From: Deltaproteobacteria bacterium
GTDB taxonomy: Bacteria > Myxococcota > Kuafuiibacteriia > Kuafuiibacteriales > Kuafuiibacteriaceae
Assembly (NCBI GenBank): GCA_016703535.1
Contig: JADJBV010000001.1
Span: 4,144,001 to 4,208,000 of the forward strand
Length of the DNA: 64,000 bases
Direction: 5' to 3'
The notes beneath the pieces were generated by a model. It searched no databases, was not told the DNA's origin, and saw only the letters and a list, made by a program, of their open reading frames with translations. A program made the position numbers and the translations under genes. Within the stretch, counting starts at the first letter, position 1, and the number at the start of each line of letters is the position of its first letter. Positions 41,786 to 51,871 of the stretch are shown here, piece by piece.

Positions 41786-42257
41786 CTTAGGCCCGCGCCA
41801 GCGCGCCGGTCTTTTCTCGGCGCTCTTCGCGTTGTCCTTGGGTCTCCTCGGGCCCGCCTGTAAAAAAGAGAGCGAAGTGGACCGGGTCAAGGCCGTGGTC
41901 CAAAAAGCCATCGATGCGGCCAACGCCAAGAAGCCCGGCGGGGTGGTGGAAGACGCGCTGTCGACCTTCCGGGGGCCTCAGGACGCCGACCTGGCCGAGT
42001 GTCGGCGGATCATCACCGGCTACCTGCTTTCGCCGGGCTGGGTGCACGTCTTCGTCCGGGATCTGTCGGTCACCGTCGAGGGTGAACAGGCCAAGGCCTC
42101 CATCGACACGGTCTTGGCCCGGGGCAACCCAGTGGAGAAGCTGGAGGACCTGGTGCCGACCAACGGCGACGCCTTGACCTTCGAGGTCGAGCTCCGCCGA
42201 ATCGACGGCGACTGGAAGTTCGAGCGGGCCCGTTACCGCCGCACCACGGGGCTCTAG
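41769..42257 (+). CDS. Lipoprotein of unknown function whose 5' end was replaced by the MITE-like element
   Basis: From a TTG inside the right terminal repeat (41769) this encodes 162 residues: FRRGPLGPRQRAGLFSALFA, then LGLLGPACKK (a possible lipid-anchor Cys) and a 120-residue domain (VDRVKAVVQKAIDAANAKKP, GWVHVFVRDLSVTVEGEQAK, WKFERARYRRTTGL) of a cystatin/NTF2-like mixed pattern. Removing the element and one CTTAG restores a frame starting at TTG 41618, MSLGPRQRAGLFS, overlapping the TPR stop as TTGA. After insertion (163 bp, not a multiple of 3) that start is out of frame. Current starts could be this TTG or an ATG at 41688 inside the element. Confidence 0.65.
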   Translation: MFRRGPLGPRQRAGLFSALFALSLGLLGPACKKESEVDRVKAVVQKAIDAANAKKPGGVVEDALSTFRGPQDADLAECRRIITGYLLSPGWVHVFVRDLSVTVEGEQAKASIDTVLARGNPVEKLEDLVPTNGDALTFEVELRRIDGDWKFERARYRRTTGL

Positions 42258-42310
42258 GCTCCTTCGGCCATCTCAAGATGAGAATCTGGACGAACTTCCA
42301 GGGGTAGATC

Positions 42311-42316
42311 TAGCGT
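42311..42316 (+). promoter_or_regulatory. -10 box of a candidate leaderless promoter (histidine kinase)
   Basis: TAGCGT ends exactly 6 nt before the GTG at 42323, matching the geometry seen at clpX and the lipoproteins at 28286 and 29623. It supports that GTG over the TTG at 42317. Confidence 0.4.
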
Positions 42317-42322
42317 TTGGGT

Positions 42323-44353
<2,031 letters not shown>

Positions 44354-44357
44354 CGGT

Positions 44358-45323
44358 TCAGCGGCGCAACGCCCCCGCTCGACGCCGCGCGCCTCCACCT
44401 TTGCCCCTCGGCCCCTCGGCGATCGCCGCCAGGGCGCCCTGCACCACCCGACGGATCGCCAAGCCCACCTCTCGGTCGGCGGGTCGCTCCACCCATTGGG
44501 CGTTGCGGATCAGGCTCATCTGGGCGGCCTCGAGGAAAGGCGCCGGCAACTCACGGAGTTGGCCCACCTCGACGAAAGGACGGGCGATCACCCGCTCCAT
44601 GACCATCAGGTGGCTCCCGGCCAAACACGCCTCCAAGGCCAAAGCGTGGGCGTCGGTCTGGAGCGTGATCTTCCGCTTTTGTCCGGTGGGCCAGACCGAA
44701 CGCATCAACCCCGGCCGGCGTTGGGCCACAAATCCAAAGGACAACAGGCGCTCCAGCGGCGGCTCGGCTTCAGTGAAGAGTGGATGGCCGCTCCCCGCGT
44801 AGATCGCCAACTCCAGCCGGCCCAAGGAGGCGGCAAAAAGTGGCTCACCGACCGTGACGTTGAGCGCCAAGAACCAATCGAGGGCCCCTTCTCGAAGTCG
44901 ACGCAGCGCCTCCTCGGGATCCAAGTGGACGATCGAAATCTCGACCTCGGGGTGTTCGTCGCCCAAGGCCTTCACCGCCGGCAACAAAAAGGCCCGGGCC
45001 AACTGCCCCACCGCGCCGAGCCGCACCACCCCCCGGGGCCGGCTGTCGGCCAAAGCGGCCACCGCCGCCTCGAGGCGCGCCTCCCCTTCTCGCACCGCGA
45101 GCAACAGGGAGGCGCCGTGGGGGTTGAGCATCAACTTGCGGCCCCGGCGATCGAAGAGCTCGCGGCCGATCGCCTGCTCCACTTTTTGGAGCGCCCGGGA
45201 AACCGCCGGGGCCGATAGACCGAGGCTACGCGCCGCGGAAGAGACGTTCTCCAGCTCGGCCACCCGCCGAAAGACTGGCAACCAACGCCAAACTTCACCC
45301 AACGTGCTGCGCGGTTCCGCCAT
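44358..45323 (-). CDS. LysR-family transcriptional regulator
   Basis: A 321-residue regulator. The N-terminal helix-turn-helix reads FRRVAELENVSSAARSLGLS with APAVSRALQKVEQAIGRELF (residues about 18-60). The C-terminal effector-binding fold has the usual pattern (GVVRLGAVGQLARAFLLPAV, PEVEISIVHLDPEEALRRLR, LDWFLALNVTVGEPLFAAS). The tail is Arg/Ala-rich and unusually basic. LysR regulators often control a divergent gene, but the neighbouring upstream gene is on the same strand 7 bp away, so the target is not obvious. It shares that transcript with the EF-hand protein gene. Confidence 0.9.
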   Translation of the reverse strand: MAEPRSTLGEVWRWLPVFRRVAELENVSSAARSLGLSAPAVSRALQKVEQAIGRELFDRRGRKLMLNPHGASLLLAVREGEARLEAAVAALADSRPRGVVRLGAVGQLARAFLLPAVKALGDEHPEVEISIVHLDPEEALRRLREGALDWFLALNVTVGEPLFAASLGRLELAIYAGSGHPLFTEAEPPLERLLSFGFVAQRRPGLMRSVWPTGQKRKITLQTDAHALALEACLAGSHLMVMERVIARPFVEVGQLRELPAPFLEAAQMSLIRNAQWVERPADREVGLAIRRVVQGALAAIAEGPRGKGGGARRRAGALRR

Positions 45324-45330
45324 GGGCGGC

Positions 45331-45924
45331 CTACAGATCGCCCCACTGGCTGCCGTGGAGCAAGCGCCCCATCGGCTGGACGCCCAACTTGGCCTGGAGC
45401 GCGCCGTAGAGGTGGGCGTCCCAGATCTTGAAGTCGATCTTGCCCGCGTCGTTGCGCGGGGTGGCGTCGACCAGGGCCTGGAGCTGCTCCAGCTGGCCGA
45501 AGCCCCGCATCTTGTGGGCGATGTCGCGGATCTCGTCCTTGAGGGTCCGGGTGGAGCTGTTGAAGAAGCCCCCGAAGTAGCGGGCGGTGGTGCCGGTGGC
45601 CCTGCCCTGGTCGAAGGTCTGATCGGCGAACTGGGCGGCGATGGCCGAGATCGCCGCCTTGCGCTGCTCCAGGCCCTTCACCACCCCTTCGGCCGAGACC
45701 CCGGGGGCGAGCCGCTGGCCCTGGCACGGATTCCGCTGCGAGTAGTTGCTGGAGATGAAGGCCGAGGCACCTCCGAACTCCTCCAGGTAGCTGACCTGCC
45801 CGTTTCCATCGACGTCGATGGCCCGATCCAAACGCTTCTGCTGCGCTTCGTTGAGGCGCTCCAGGCCCCCGACCGACTGGATGATGGCCTGAGTGAAGAC
45901 TCGCTTCTGTTCGACTTGGCTCAT
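45331..45924 (-). CDS. EF-hand-containing protein of unknown function
   Basis: A 197-residue protein without a signal peptide. One canonical calcium-binding loop is visible near residue 38, DVDGNGQVSYLEEF (D, D, N, Q, S, E at the coordinating positions). The rest is helical with Ala/Gln/Gly (KGLEQRKAAISAIAAQFADQ, STRTLKDEIRDIAHKMRGFG) and a second Asp-rich loop candidate near NDAGKIDFKIWDA. A ribosome site GGAG lies 7 nt before the ATG. The 124-bp gap to ppsR (45925-46048) holds only a short 6-bp-arm hairpin with no T-run. Function unknown; calcium sensing is inferred from the loop. Confidence 0.75.
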   Translation of the reverse strand: MSQVEQKRVFTQAIIQSVGGLERLNEAQQKRLDRAIDVDGNGQVSYLEEFGGASAFISSNYSQRNPCQGQRLAPGVSAEGVVKGLEQRKAAISAIAAQFADQTFDQGRATGTTARYFGGFFNSSTRTLKDEIRDIAHKMRGFGQLEQLQALVDATPRNDAGKIDFKIWDAHLYGALQAKLGVQPMGRLLHGSQWGDL

Positions 45925-46048
45925 GACGTTGCTCCTTTTTTGGGCCCCAGCTGCGCTGAGGACGGAGCAATTGTCGGCGAGGGTAGGAGGACGGTGTCAG
46001 GCGGGGCGCACCAGGCTGTTGCGTCCCACGCAATAGCCCAGGGCCGGG

Positions 46049-46882
46049 TCAGCTGCGACGGGCCTCGCGCTCTTTCATGATGCGGATCAGCTCGGCGGCG
46101 GTCTCTTCGACGGCCCGCCCCGAGGTGTCCACCACCGGCCAGGTCGGGTGGCGAGCGTAGAACTCACGGCACCAACGGAGCTCCCGGGCGATGTTCTCCC
46201 GGGCCGCGTATTCGGCGTCGGGGGGCAGGCCCAGCTGGCGCAAGCGCTGGTGACGCACCCGCACCAAGGAGTTGAGATCGATGATCAGCGCGTAGACCCG
46301 CTCTTGATCGAGCTCGAACATCTCTTTGGGCGCCGGGATCTCGGGCACCAGCGGCACGTTCGCCACCTTGAAGCCCTTGTGCGCCAGGTACATGGAGAGC
46401 GGGGTCTTGGAGGTGCGGGACAGGCCCACCAGCACCATGTCGGCCCGCTTCAGGTTCTGGAGGGACTGACCGTCGTCGCTCTTGACCGCAAACTCCACCG
46501 CCTCGATCCGGCGGAAGTACTCCTCGTCGAGCTGGTGTTTGATGCCGGTGGCGAACAAGGGCGGCACCCCAAAGACGTGCCCGAGCTTGAGCACCAGGCC
46601 GCCGATCAGGTCCGACACCTCGACCTGCAGCTCGAGCGCCGTCGACTGGATGAACTCCCGGTGTTCGGGATCGATGACCGTGTAGACCACGAAGGCGTGT
46701 TCTTTGGCGGCTCGCTCCATGATCTCGCGGATCTCGAATTTGGAGCGGACCCGGGTGAAGGTTTCGGTCTGGACCTCGATCCCTCGGAACTGGGTCAACG
46801 CGGCTTGGGAGACCTTTTCGGCGGTCTCACCGGTGCCGTCCGCCAGGATGAAGATCGTGCGGGTGGAGTCGGTCTCGGCCAT
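46049..46882 (-). CDS. ppsR: Pyruvate, water dikinase regulatory protein (DUF299 kinase/phosphorylase)
   Basis: A bifunctional enzyme that phosphorylates (ADP-dependent) and dephosphorylates PEP synthase or PPDK, switching gluconeogenic flux. The 277-residue protein has the family's N-terminal ADGTGETAEKVSQAAL, the central block GHVFGVPPLFATGIKHQLDE, the catalytic-loop region VLVGLSRTSKTPLSMYLAHK and the C-terminal LNSLVRVRHQRLRQLGLP. I chose the ATG at 46882 (MAETDSTRTIFILADG); the open frame extends upstream without similarity. It is divergent from the barrel gene at 46951 with a shared 68-bp region. No PEP synthase gene is in the window. Confidence 0.93.
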   Translation of the reverse strand: MAETDSTRTIFILADGTGETAEKVSQAALTQFRGIEVQTETFTRVRSKFEIREIMERAAKEHAFVVYTVIDPEHREFIQSTALELQVEVSDLIGGLVLKLGHVFGVPPLFATGIKHQLDEEYFRRIEAVEFAVKSDDGQSLQNLKRADMVLVGLSRTSKTPLSMYLAHKGFKVANVPLVPEIPAPKEMFELDQERVYALIIDLNSLVRVRHQRLRQLGLPPDAEYAARENIARELRWCREFYARHPTWPVVDTSGRAVEETAAELIRIMKEREARRS

Positions 46883-46912
46883 GGGACGGCTTTCCCTCTC
46901 CGAATGGGGCTG

Positions 46913-46941
46913 TTGAGTCAAATCCGACTCTCAAATACAGT
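46913..46941 (+). promoter_or_regulatory. Promoter of the barrel gene at 46951
   Basis: TTGAGT (46913-46918) and TACAGT (46936-46941) are 17 bp apart. The ATG is 9 nt after the -10 box, so the leader would be only a few nucleotides. Confidence 0.45.
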
Positions 46942-46950
46942 CCCGGGAGC

Positions 46951-47709
46951 ATGCGCCGTTCCGCTCGTTTTTCGACCCTGGCCTTGGTGGCCGCCCTGGT
47001 GCCCCTGAGCGCCGCCCCGGCCCAAGCCGCCTCAGGGCTGTACCTGCAGCTCGGCTTGGGGATGGGCACCTTCACCGGCTCGGAGCTGGCGGTGCAAGAA
47101 CAGCCGGTGCCAGGTGATCTCCCGCTGCTCGGCAACGAGTGTTGTCCGCCCCCCAGCTTGGCCTCCCAGTTTCGGCTCGGCTACTCGCTGTTTGGATTTG
47201 GTGGCCCCGAGTTCACCTTCGTCGGCGCCGGTTGGCGTTTGGGCGGGGACGACTCGGGCGGCGCCGGCTTCATCGGCGGCGGCTTGCGCGCCTACCCGAT
47301 CAAGTTCGTGGGCCTCTTCACCGGACTCGACACCAACGACTTCCCCCTCGACATCGGCGTCGGCCTCTCCTTCGGCTACTCCTTGGCGGGCCAAGACTTC
47401 GCGTACACCGGCAGCTTCTGGGATCTCGACATCAGCTTCGAATACAAGCTCGGCTCCTTCGTGTCGGCCGGCATCAAGTTCGACGCTATTTTCCCGAGTT
47501 ATTCGGACTTCGTCTTCACCAGCTACTCCAACGATCGAGGCCGCTGCTTGAACGGCGACGCCCTCCAGACCAACCCCGACGGCAGCACCGATCCCTTGGC
47601 CGCCGGCGCCGCCAAAGACGGGCTGACCTGCGCGGGCCGAGGACCCAAGACCATCCTGCTTTCACCCCAGGTGGTGGTCACCTTCCACTTCGACCTCTTC
47701 GGCGCCTGA
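46951..47709 (+). CDS. Outer-membrane beta-barrel protein
   Basis: A 252-residue exported protein with a signal peptide (STLALVAALVPLSAAPAQA). The mature part shows repeated amphipathic strands typical of barrels (SGLYLQLGLGMGTFTGSEL, EFTFVGAGWRLG, IGVGLSFGYSLAGQDFAYTG, SFEYKLGSFVSAGIKFDA, VVVTFHFDLFGA). A short Cys-Cys-Pro segment (NECCPPP) and two further Cys lie in loops. No enzyme motif. It is followed after 3 bp by the YkgJ-type gene. Confidence 0.75.
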   Translation: MRRSARFSTLALVAALVPLSAAPAQAASGLYLQLGLGMGTFTGSELAVQEQPVPGDLPLLGNECCPPPSLASQFRLGYSLFGFGGPEFTFVGAGWRLGGDDSGGAGFIGGGLRAYPIKFVGLFTGLDTNDFPLDIGVGLSFGYSLAGQDFAYTGSFWDLDISFEYKLGSFVSAGIKFDAIFPSYSDFVFTSYSNDRGRCLNGDALQTNPDGSTDPLAAGAAKDGLTCAGRGPKTILLSPQVVVTFHFDLFGA

Positions 47710-47712
47710 GCC

Positions 47713-48279
47713 GTGGATCCGGCCCGGGAGCTCTTCGGCGCCCAGCCGGATCGTCCCTTTCGATCCTTTCCGTTTCGCGTCCTGCACCGCATCGCCCGGG
47801 AGGTGGTGTGGCCCTTCGTGTTGTTGATGGAGGCCGGCCATCGCACCGGTCGCCGCCTCTTTCGCACCGAATACAAAGTCGCGGGTGGTTGTGGTCAACG
47901 CGGCGCCTGTTGCCACCACATCTTGCTCGAGTGGTCGCCGGTGTTGGACCGGATCCCGATCCTGGGGAAGTTGGTCCTGTGGAAGTTGACCCGCTTCTAC
48001 AACTTCTTCGACAAGGGCTACGTCTGGGAGGTCGAGGACGGCATGATGGTCCGAGTCCTGGGGTGCCACAGCCTCCGGGCCGATGGGCTCTGCGGCGACT
48101 ACCGAAAGCGGCCCCTGTTCTGTCGCACTTACCCTGAAGTGCCCCTGACCGGCCGGCCCCAGGTGTTGCCCGGCTGTGGGTATCGCTTCGAGCGCCGGGA
48201 CGGCCAAAACGAAGGGCCCGAGCTGGTCCAGATCGGCCGGCGCACCGGCGGCGCAACCCGACGCGGTCGACCGGGTTGA
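47713..48279 (+). CDS. YkgJ-family cysteine-cluster protein
   Basis: A 188-residue protein with the Cys spacing of the YkgJ-type putative zinc/iron-chelating domain: CGQRGACCHHI near residue 60, then LGCHSL, LCGDYRKRPLFCRTYP and LPGCGYRF. Family members are thought to bind a metal cluster; their role is not established. A hydrophobic stretch upstream (WPFVLLMEAGH) may contact the membrane. The GTG start lies 3 bp after the barrel gene stop. The carboxylesterase gene begins 9 bp downstream, with its ribosome site overlapping this gene's end. Confidence 0.8.
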   Translation: MDPARELFGAQPDRPFRSFPFRVLHRIAREVVWPFVLLMEAGHRTGRRLFRTEYKVAGGCGQRGACCHHILLEWSPVLDRIPILGKLVLWKLTRFYNFFDKGYVWEVEDGMMVRVLGCHSLRADGLCGDYRKRPLFCRTYPEVPLTGRPQVLPGCGYRFERRDGQNEGPELVQIGRRTGGATRRGRPG

Positions 48280-48288
48280 GGAGTTTTG

Positions 48289-49995
48289 ATGGCCACTCGT
48301 CCCCTCCTGCTGCTCCTCCTCGCCGCGGCCTGCACCCAGGATCCCGAACCCCTCCCCGACGCCGGCCCCTCCCCTTCCCCCGACCTTGGGCTGGCCGACA
48401 CCGGGGGCCCCGACCCCGACGGCGGCCTGCCCGACCTGGGTGAACTCGACCTGGGGGTCGGACCCGACGCTGGGACCTGCGTGCCACCGGTCCCGACCGG
48501 CCCCGGCCAAGTGTTGACCGCCCAAGGCACCTTTCAAGGGGTGCAGCAGGGCACGACCTGGGCCTTCCTCGGCATCCCGTTCGCCGCGCCCCCCACCGGC
48601 GACCGGCGCCTCCGGGCCCCGGAGCCGCCCCTTTGTGAGCCCACCCTCCACGTCGCCGACTCGCCCGGCCCGGCCTGTCCTCAGCTCAACCCGAGCGGCG
48701 ATCCGACCGGTGAAGAAGACTGCCTGCAGCTCAACGTCTGGGTCCCCCAGGCCCTGCCCGTCACGCCGATGCCGGTGTTGGTCTTCATCCACGGCGGCGG
48801 CAACAACGCGGGCGGCAACGCCAACGAGGTCGCCGGGCGTTTGTTGGCCGACGGTCAAGCCTTGGCGAACCACGGCCAGATGGTGGTGACGATCAAATAT
48901 CGCCTGGGCGCGCTGGGATTTTTGGCCCACCCGCTCCTCGACGCCGAGTCGGGCAGCTCGGGCAACTGGGCGCTCCGAGATCAGCTGGCCGCCCTGACCT
49001 GGGTCAAACAAAACGCCTCTGCCTTCGGGGCGGATCCGGCCCGGGTGGTGGTCTTCGGCGAGTCGGCCGGGGGCCTCAACATCTGCGCGCTCTACACCTC
49101 ACCGCTGGCCGAGGGCCTGATCCAAGGGGCGATCATCCAAAGTGGCGGTTGCGCCGCGGCCAACAAAACCACCGCCAATCAAAATGCCACTGACTTGCTG
49201 GAGCAACTGGGTTGTGACACCGCCGCGGACCCGCTGGCCTGTCTGCGCAGCAAGACCCCGACCGAAATTTTGACCGCGGTGCCGGTTGAGGTCGACGGCC
49301 TGAGCAACCCACCCTTTGGGCTTTCGGTCGACGGGGTGGTGTTGCCCCAAAACCCGGCGATCGCGCTGTTGGCCGGCGCCCACTTGGACGTGCCGGTGAT
49401 CTTGGGGACCAACAAAAACGAGACCTACCGGATGTTGCCGCCGCCCAACCGGGTGACCACCCCGGCCGCCTTCGAGCAGTTCGCGCGAGCGTTTTTGGCG
49501 ACCTTGCCCCCGGCCAAGGTGGACGCGGTCTTGGCTGTGTATCCGATCGCCGACTACCCGAGCCCCCACGCGGCCTTGGTCGCGTTGACCACCGACTTCC
49601 GCTGGGGCTGCCCGGCCGGCGAATACTTGAAGGCCATGGCGGCCACCGGCACCGCCCCCCTCTATCGCTACTACTTCACCCAGGGCCTCGACATCACCCA
49701 GGCCCCCGCCAGCGGCGCCGCCGGGGCCTTCCACGGCATCGAGTTGTTTTACCTCTTCAACGTGCTCGACCTGGGCGGCTACGTGCCCACCGCCGACGAT
49801 CTCGTGATGGCCGGCGCGATCCAACGTTATTGGTCCCGCTTCGCCGCCACCCTAAATCCCAACGGCGGCAACGACGTGGTTTGGCCGACCTTCGATCCCG
49901 CCACCGATTCGCACCTGCAGCTGGGGGTGCCGATCAGCAGCGGCAACGGCGTGCGCACCGCCCAGTGCGACGCACTGCAAGCCATCTTGCGCTGA
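48289..49995 (+). CDS. Secreted type-B carboxylesterase lipoprotein
   Basis: A 568-residue predicted lipoprotein esterase (signal LLLLLLAAACTQ, then a Pro/Asp/Gly linker to about residue 60). The alpha/beta-hydrolase domain has the family start GVQQGTTWAFLGIPFAAPPT, the oxyanion segment FIHGGGNNAGG, and the nucleophile elbow FGESAGGLNICALYT (catalytic Ser in GESAG). The acid is probably the Glu of ILGTNKNET, and the His lies in GAFHGIELFYLF. It would hydrolyse ester or amide bonds outside the cytosol; substrate unknown. GAGGAG lies about 5 nt before the ATG, which fixes the start. It ends 10 bp before the convergent gene. Confidence 0.92.
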   Translation: MATRPLLLLLLAAACTQDPEPLPDAGPSPSPDLGLADTGGPDPDGGLPDLGELDLGVGPDAGTCVPPVPTGPGQVLTAQGTFQGVQQGTTWAFLGIPFAAPPTGDRRLRAPEPPLCEPTLHVADSPGPACPQLNPSGDPTGEEDCLQLNVWVPQALPVTPMPVLVFIHGGGNNAGGNANEVAGRLLADGQALANHGQMVVTIKYRLGALGFLAHPLLDAESGSSGNWALRDQLAALTWVKQNASAFGADPARVVVFGESAGGLNICALYTSPLAEGLIQGAIIQSGGCAAANKTTANQNATDLLEQLGCDTAADPLACLRSKTPTEILTAVPVEVDGLSNPPFGLSVDGVVLPQNPAIALLAGAHLDVPVILGTNKNETYRMLPPPNRVTTPAAFEQFARAFLATLPPAKVDAVLAVYPIADYPSPHAALVALTTDFRWGCPAGEYLKAMAATGTAPLYRYYFTQGLDITQAPASGAAGAFHGIELFYLFNVLDLGGYVPTADDLVMAGAIQRYWSRFAATLNPNGGNDVVWPTFDPATDSHLQLGVPISSGNGVRTAQCDALQAILR

Positions 49996-50005
49996 GCCCG
50001 CGAGC

Positions 50006-50956
50006 CTATTCGCCGCCACCCTCCAGCAGATCCTTCAGGCCCCCGGGGCTGGGGGGTGGAGGTGCGTCGCCGCCCCGTTGACCCGGGATCTGGATGGTGT
50101 TTTTGGGGAAATAAGTGGCGCGGAAGGCCTCGCCGTCGAGGCCCGAGCGCATGGTGGTGACCCGTTGGTTGACCTGGAGGGTGCGGCCGCTCCGGGTCTG
50201 GACGATGGTCTTGATGGTCGACGGCTTCTCCACCTGGAACTCGGAGGTCAAGGTCCCCTCGACGCTGCTGAGGGGCGACATCCGCACCACCGTGCCTTGG
50301 ATCTCGTAGGCGCCCACCAACACCTGCCCCACCAAGGCCTCGCAGGTGGTGAGGAAGCGGAAGCGTTTGTTCGGCGAAAACTCCCAGACCCCGTAGGCGT
50401 AGCGGCAGGTCTGCAGGCCCGCGAGGTTGGCCAAACTCCCGTCTTCGACGTCGGCCAAAACTTCGGGGAGGCCTTCGGCGGCGATGGTCAGGCCCTCGGA
50501 GTTCATCGAGCCGATCGCCGGGATGTCGGCGCCCTCGGCGAAGGTGCTGCGTTTGCCCGGCACGGTTTTGGGGGGTGGAGGGACGGCCGGCCCTCGGGGC
50601 CCTTCGGTGGGCGGCCCTTGATCGTCTTCGACCAGGTAGTTGACCGCCAGGAGGCCCGCCCCGCCCAGGCCCACGAAGACCGCGATCACCAGCTGGATCG
50701 CCCGGCGTTCGGCCCGACGATCGCGCTCTCGTCGCCTGGCGCGACGGGAAGACTCGGCCATCTCGGTCGAAGAACGGGCCTCGGCCGGCGGTGGTTGTTC
50801 CCCGGCCGGATCGTGGACCTTGAGCTGAGTGGGCGGCGCCTTGTCTCGTTCGGCTTGGGCTTGAGCGGCCCGCACCCGGGCGGTGTGTTCATCGGGCGGC
50901 GTGGCCTCCCCCGACACGACCCGGTATCCGCGGGCGCCTCCTTCTTCGTCGGCCAC
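50006..50956 (-). CDS. Single-pass membrane protein of unknown function
   Basis: A 316-residue protein. The charged N-terminal half (RRARRRERDRRAERRAIQ) ends in one membrane helix (LVIAVFVGLGGAGLLAVNYL, about residues 90-109). A Pro/Gly-rich linker follows, then a beta-rich extracytoplasmic domain with two or three Cys (LQTCRYAYGVWEFSPNKRFR, TTCEALVGQVLVGAYEIQGT, RTLQVNQRVTTMRSG). It is close to lgt on the same strand (19 bp). The start is a GTG; no ribosome site is obvious. I do not recognise the family. Confidence 0.7.
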   Translation of the reverse strand: MADEEGGARGYRVVSGEATPPDEHTARVRAAQAQAERDKAPPTQLKVHDPAGEQPPPAEARSSTEMAESSRRARRRERDRRAERRAIQLVIAVFVGLGGAGLLAVNYLVEDDQGPPTEGPRGPAVPPPPKTVPGKRSTFAEGADIPAIGSMNSEGLTIAAEGLPEVLADVEDGSLANLAGLQTCRYAYGVWEFSPNKRFRFLTTCEALVGQVLVGAYEIQGTVVRMSPLSSVEGTLTSEFQVEKPSTIKTIVQTRSGRTLQVNQRVTTMRSGLDGEAFRATYFPKNTIQIPGQRGGDAPPPPSPGGLKDLLEGGGE

Positions 50957-50975
50957 GGGGTGATGTTGGCCCAGC

Positions 50976-51827
50976 TCAGGTGGCCTGGGAAGGGGTCTCG
51001 GAGACCGGGGTAGGCCCGGCCGCGGCGGGCTTTTTGCTCAGCCGTACCCAGAGGTACACGCCCGAGGTGACCATCGGGATCGAAAGCAGCTGGGAGGTGG
51101 ACAACGGCCCGAAGGTCCCGCGCTCCGGGTCACCGCGGAAGGACTCGGTGAAGCCCCGCAAGACGCCGTAGCCGATCAACAGGCTGGCGATCAGCTCGCC
51201 GTCGAAGCGCCGTTTGGGGAAGCGGAACAAGAGGTAGAGGCCGAGGGTCAAGGCGACCAAAGAGTCGTAGAGTTGGGTCGGGTGGACCAGGCCCGCCACG
51301 CCCGGAAAACTCATGGCCCAAGGCACGTCGGTGGGTTGACCGTAGCAGCAGCCGGCCATCAGGCAACCGAGGCGACCGACACAAGCGCCCAACATGATCG
51401 CCGGCGCGAAGGCGTCCGAATACAACGCGGCCCGGAGGTGGGGGCGGCGATAAAAATAAAACACGGCGGTCAACAGGGCGCCGATCATGCCGCCGTACCA
51501 GACGTAGCCGGCCTCGCCGAGCCGAGCCCAGTGCCAGGGATCGTCGACCAGAAGTTCGGGGAGGGAGTGGATGATCTGGCCCTCTTTGCCCCGGTGCCCA
51601 GGGGCCTCGAAGAGCACGTGGCCGATCTTGCTGCCCAAGATGGAGCTGACCACCATCACGATGTACAGATCCCAAACCTGGGCGCGGCTCAGTTCGCCCT
51701 TTCGATCATCACCGCCCTTGGGCGTCAGGTAGAAGATCGAGGCCAAGGCCACCAGGTAGCCGAGGACCATCAACACCGAATAGCTGGGCACCTTGAAGCC
51801 GAAGAGCTCGAAGAGGGTGGGCTTCAT
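50976..51827 (-). CDS. lgt: Prolipoprotein diacylglyceryl transferase Lgt
   Basis: Lgt attaches diacylglycerol to the lipobox Cys of prolipoproteins in the inner membrane, which fits the many lipoproteins in this window. The 283-residue protein has about seven hydrophobic segments. Its family motif appears in the variant GRLGCLMAGCCYGQPT, later HPTQLYDSL, with YVWYGGMIGAL upstream and the C-terminal GVLRGFTESFRGD. I chose the ATG at 51827 (MKPTLFELFGFKVPSY); the open frame continues upstream without similarity. It starts 44 bp after the AsmA-like gene ends, probably in one transcript. Confidence 0.95.
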   Translation of the reverse strand: MKPTLFELFGFKVPSYSVLMVLGYLVALASIFYLTPKGGDDRKGELSRAQVWDLYIVMVVSSILGSKIGHVLFEAPGHRGKEGQIIHSLPELLVDDPWHWARLGEAGYVWYGGMIGALLTAVFYFYRRPHLRAALYSDAFAPAIMLGACVGRLGCLMAGCCYGQPTDVPWAMSFPGVAGLVHPTQLYDSLVALTLGLYLLFRFPKRRFDGELIASLLIGYGVLRGFTESFRGDPERGTFGPLSTSQLLSIPMVTSGVYLWVRLSKKPAAAGPTPVSETPSQAT

Positions 51828-51871
51828 GGTCGCCGACGAGTGTGGCCCAAGGCCGGGGCCCTTGTCACGGA

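Noticed and set aside
41618..41863. An 81-codon open frame starting at TTG 41618
   Set aside because: It reads from the original start of the lipoprotein gene into the MITE-like element in the wrong frame, so it is best seen as an insertion by-product.
46019..46033. Short hairpin TTGCGT-CCC-ACGCAA downstream of ppsR
   Set aside because: Only 6-bp arms and no T-run on either strand, so it cannot be called a terminator.
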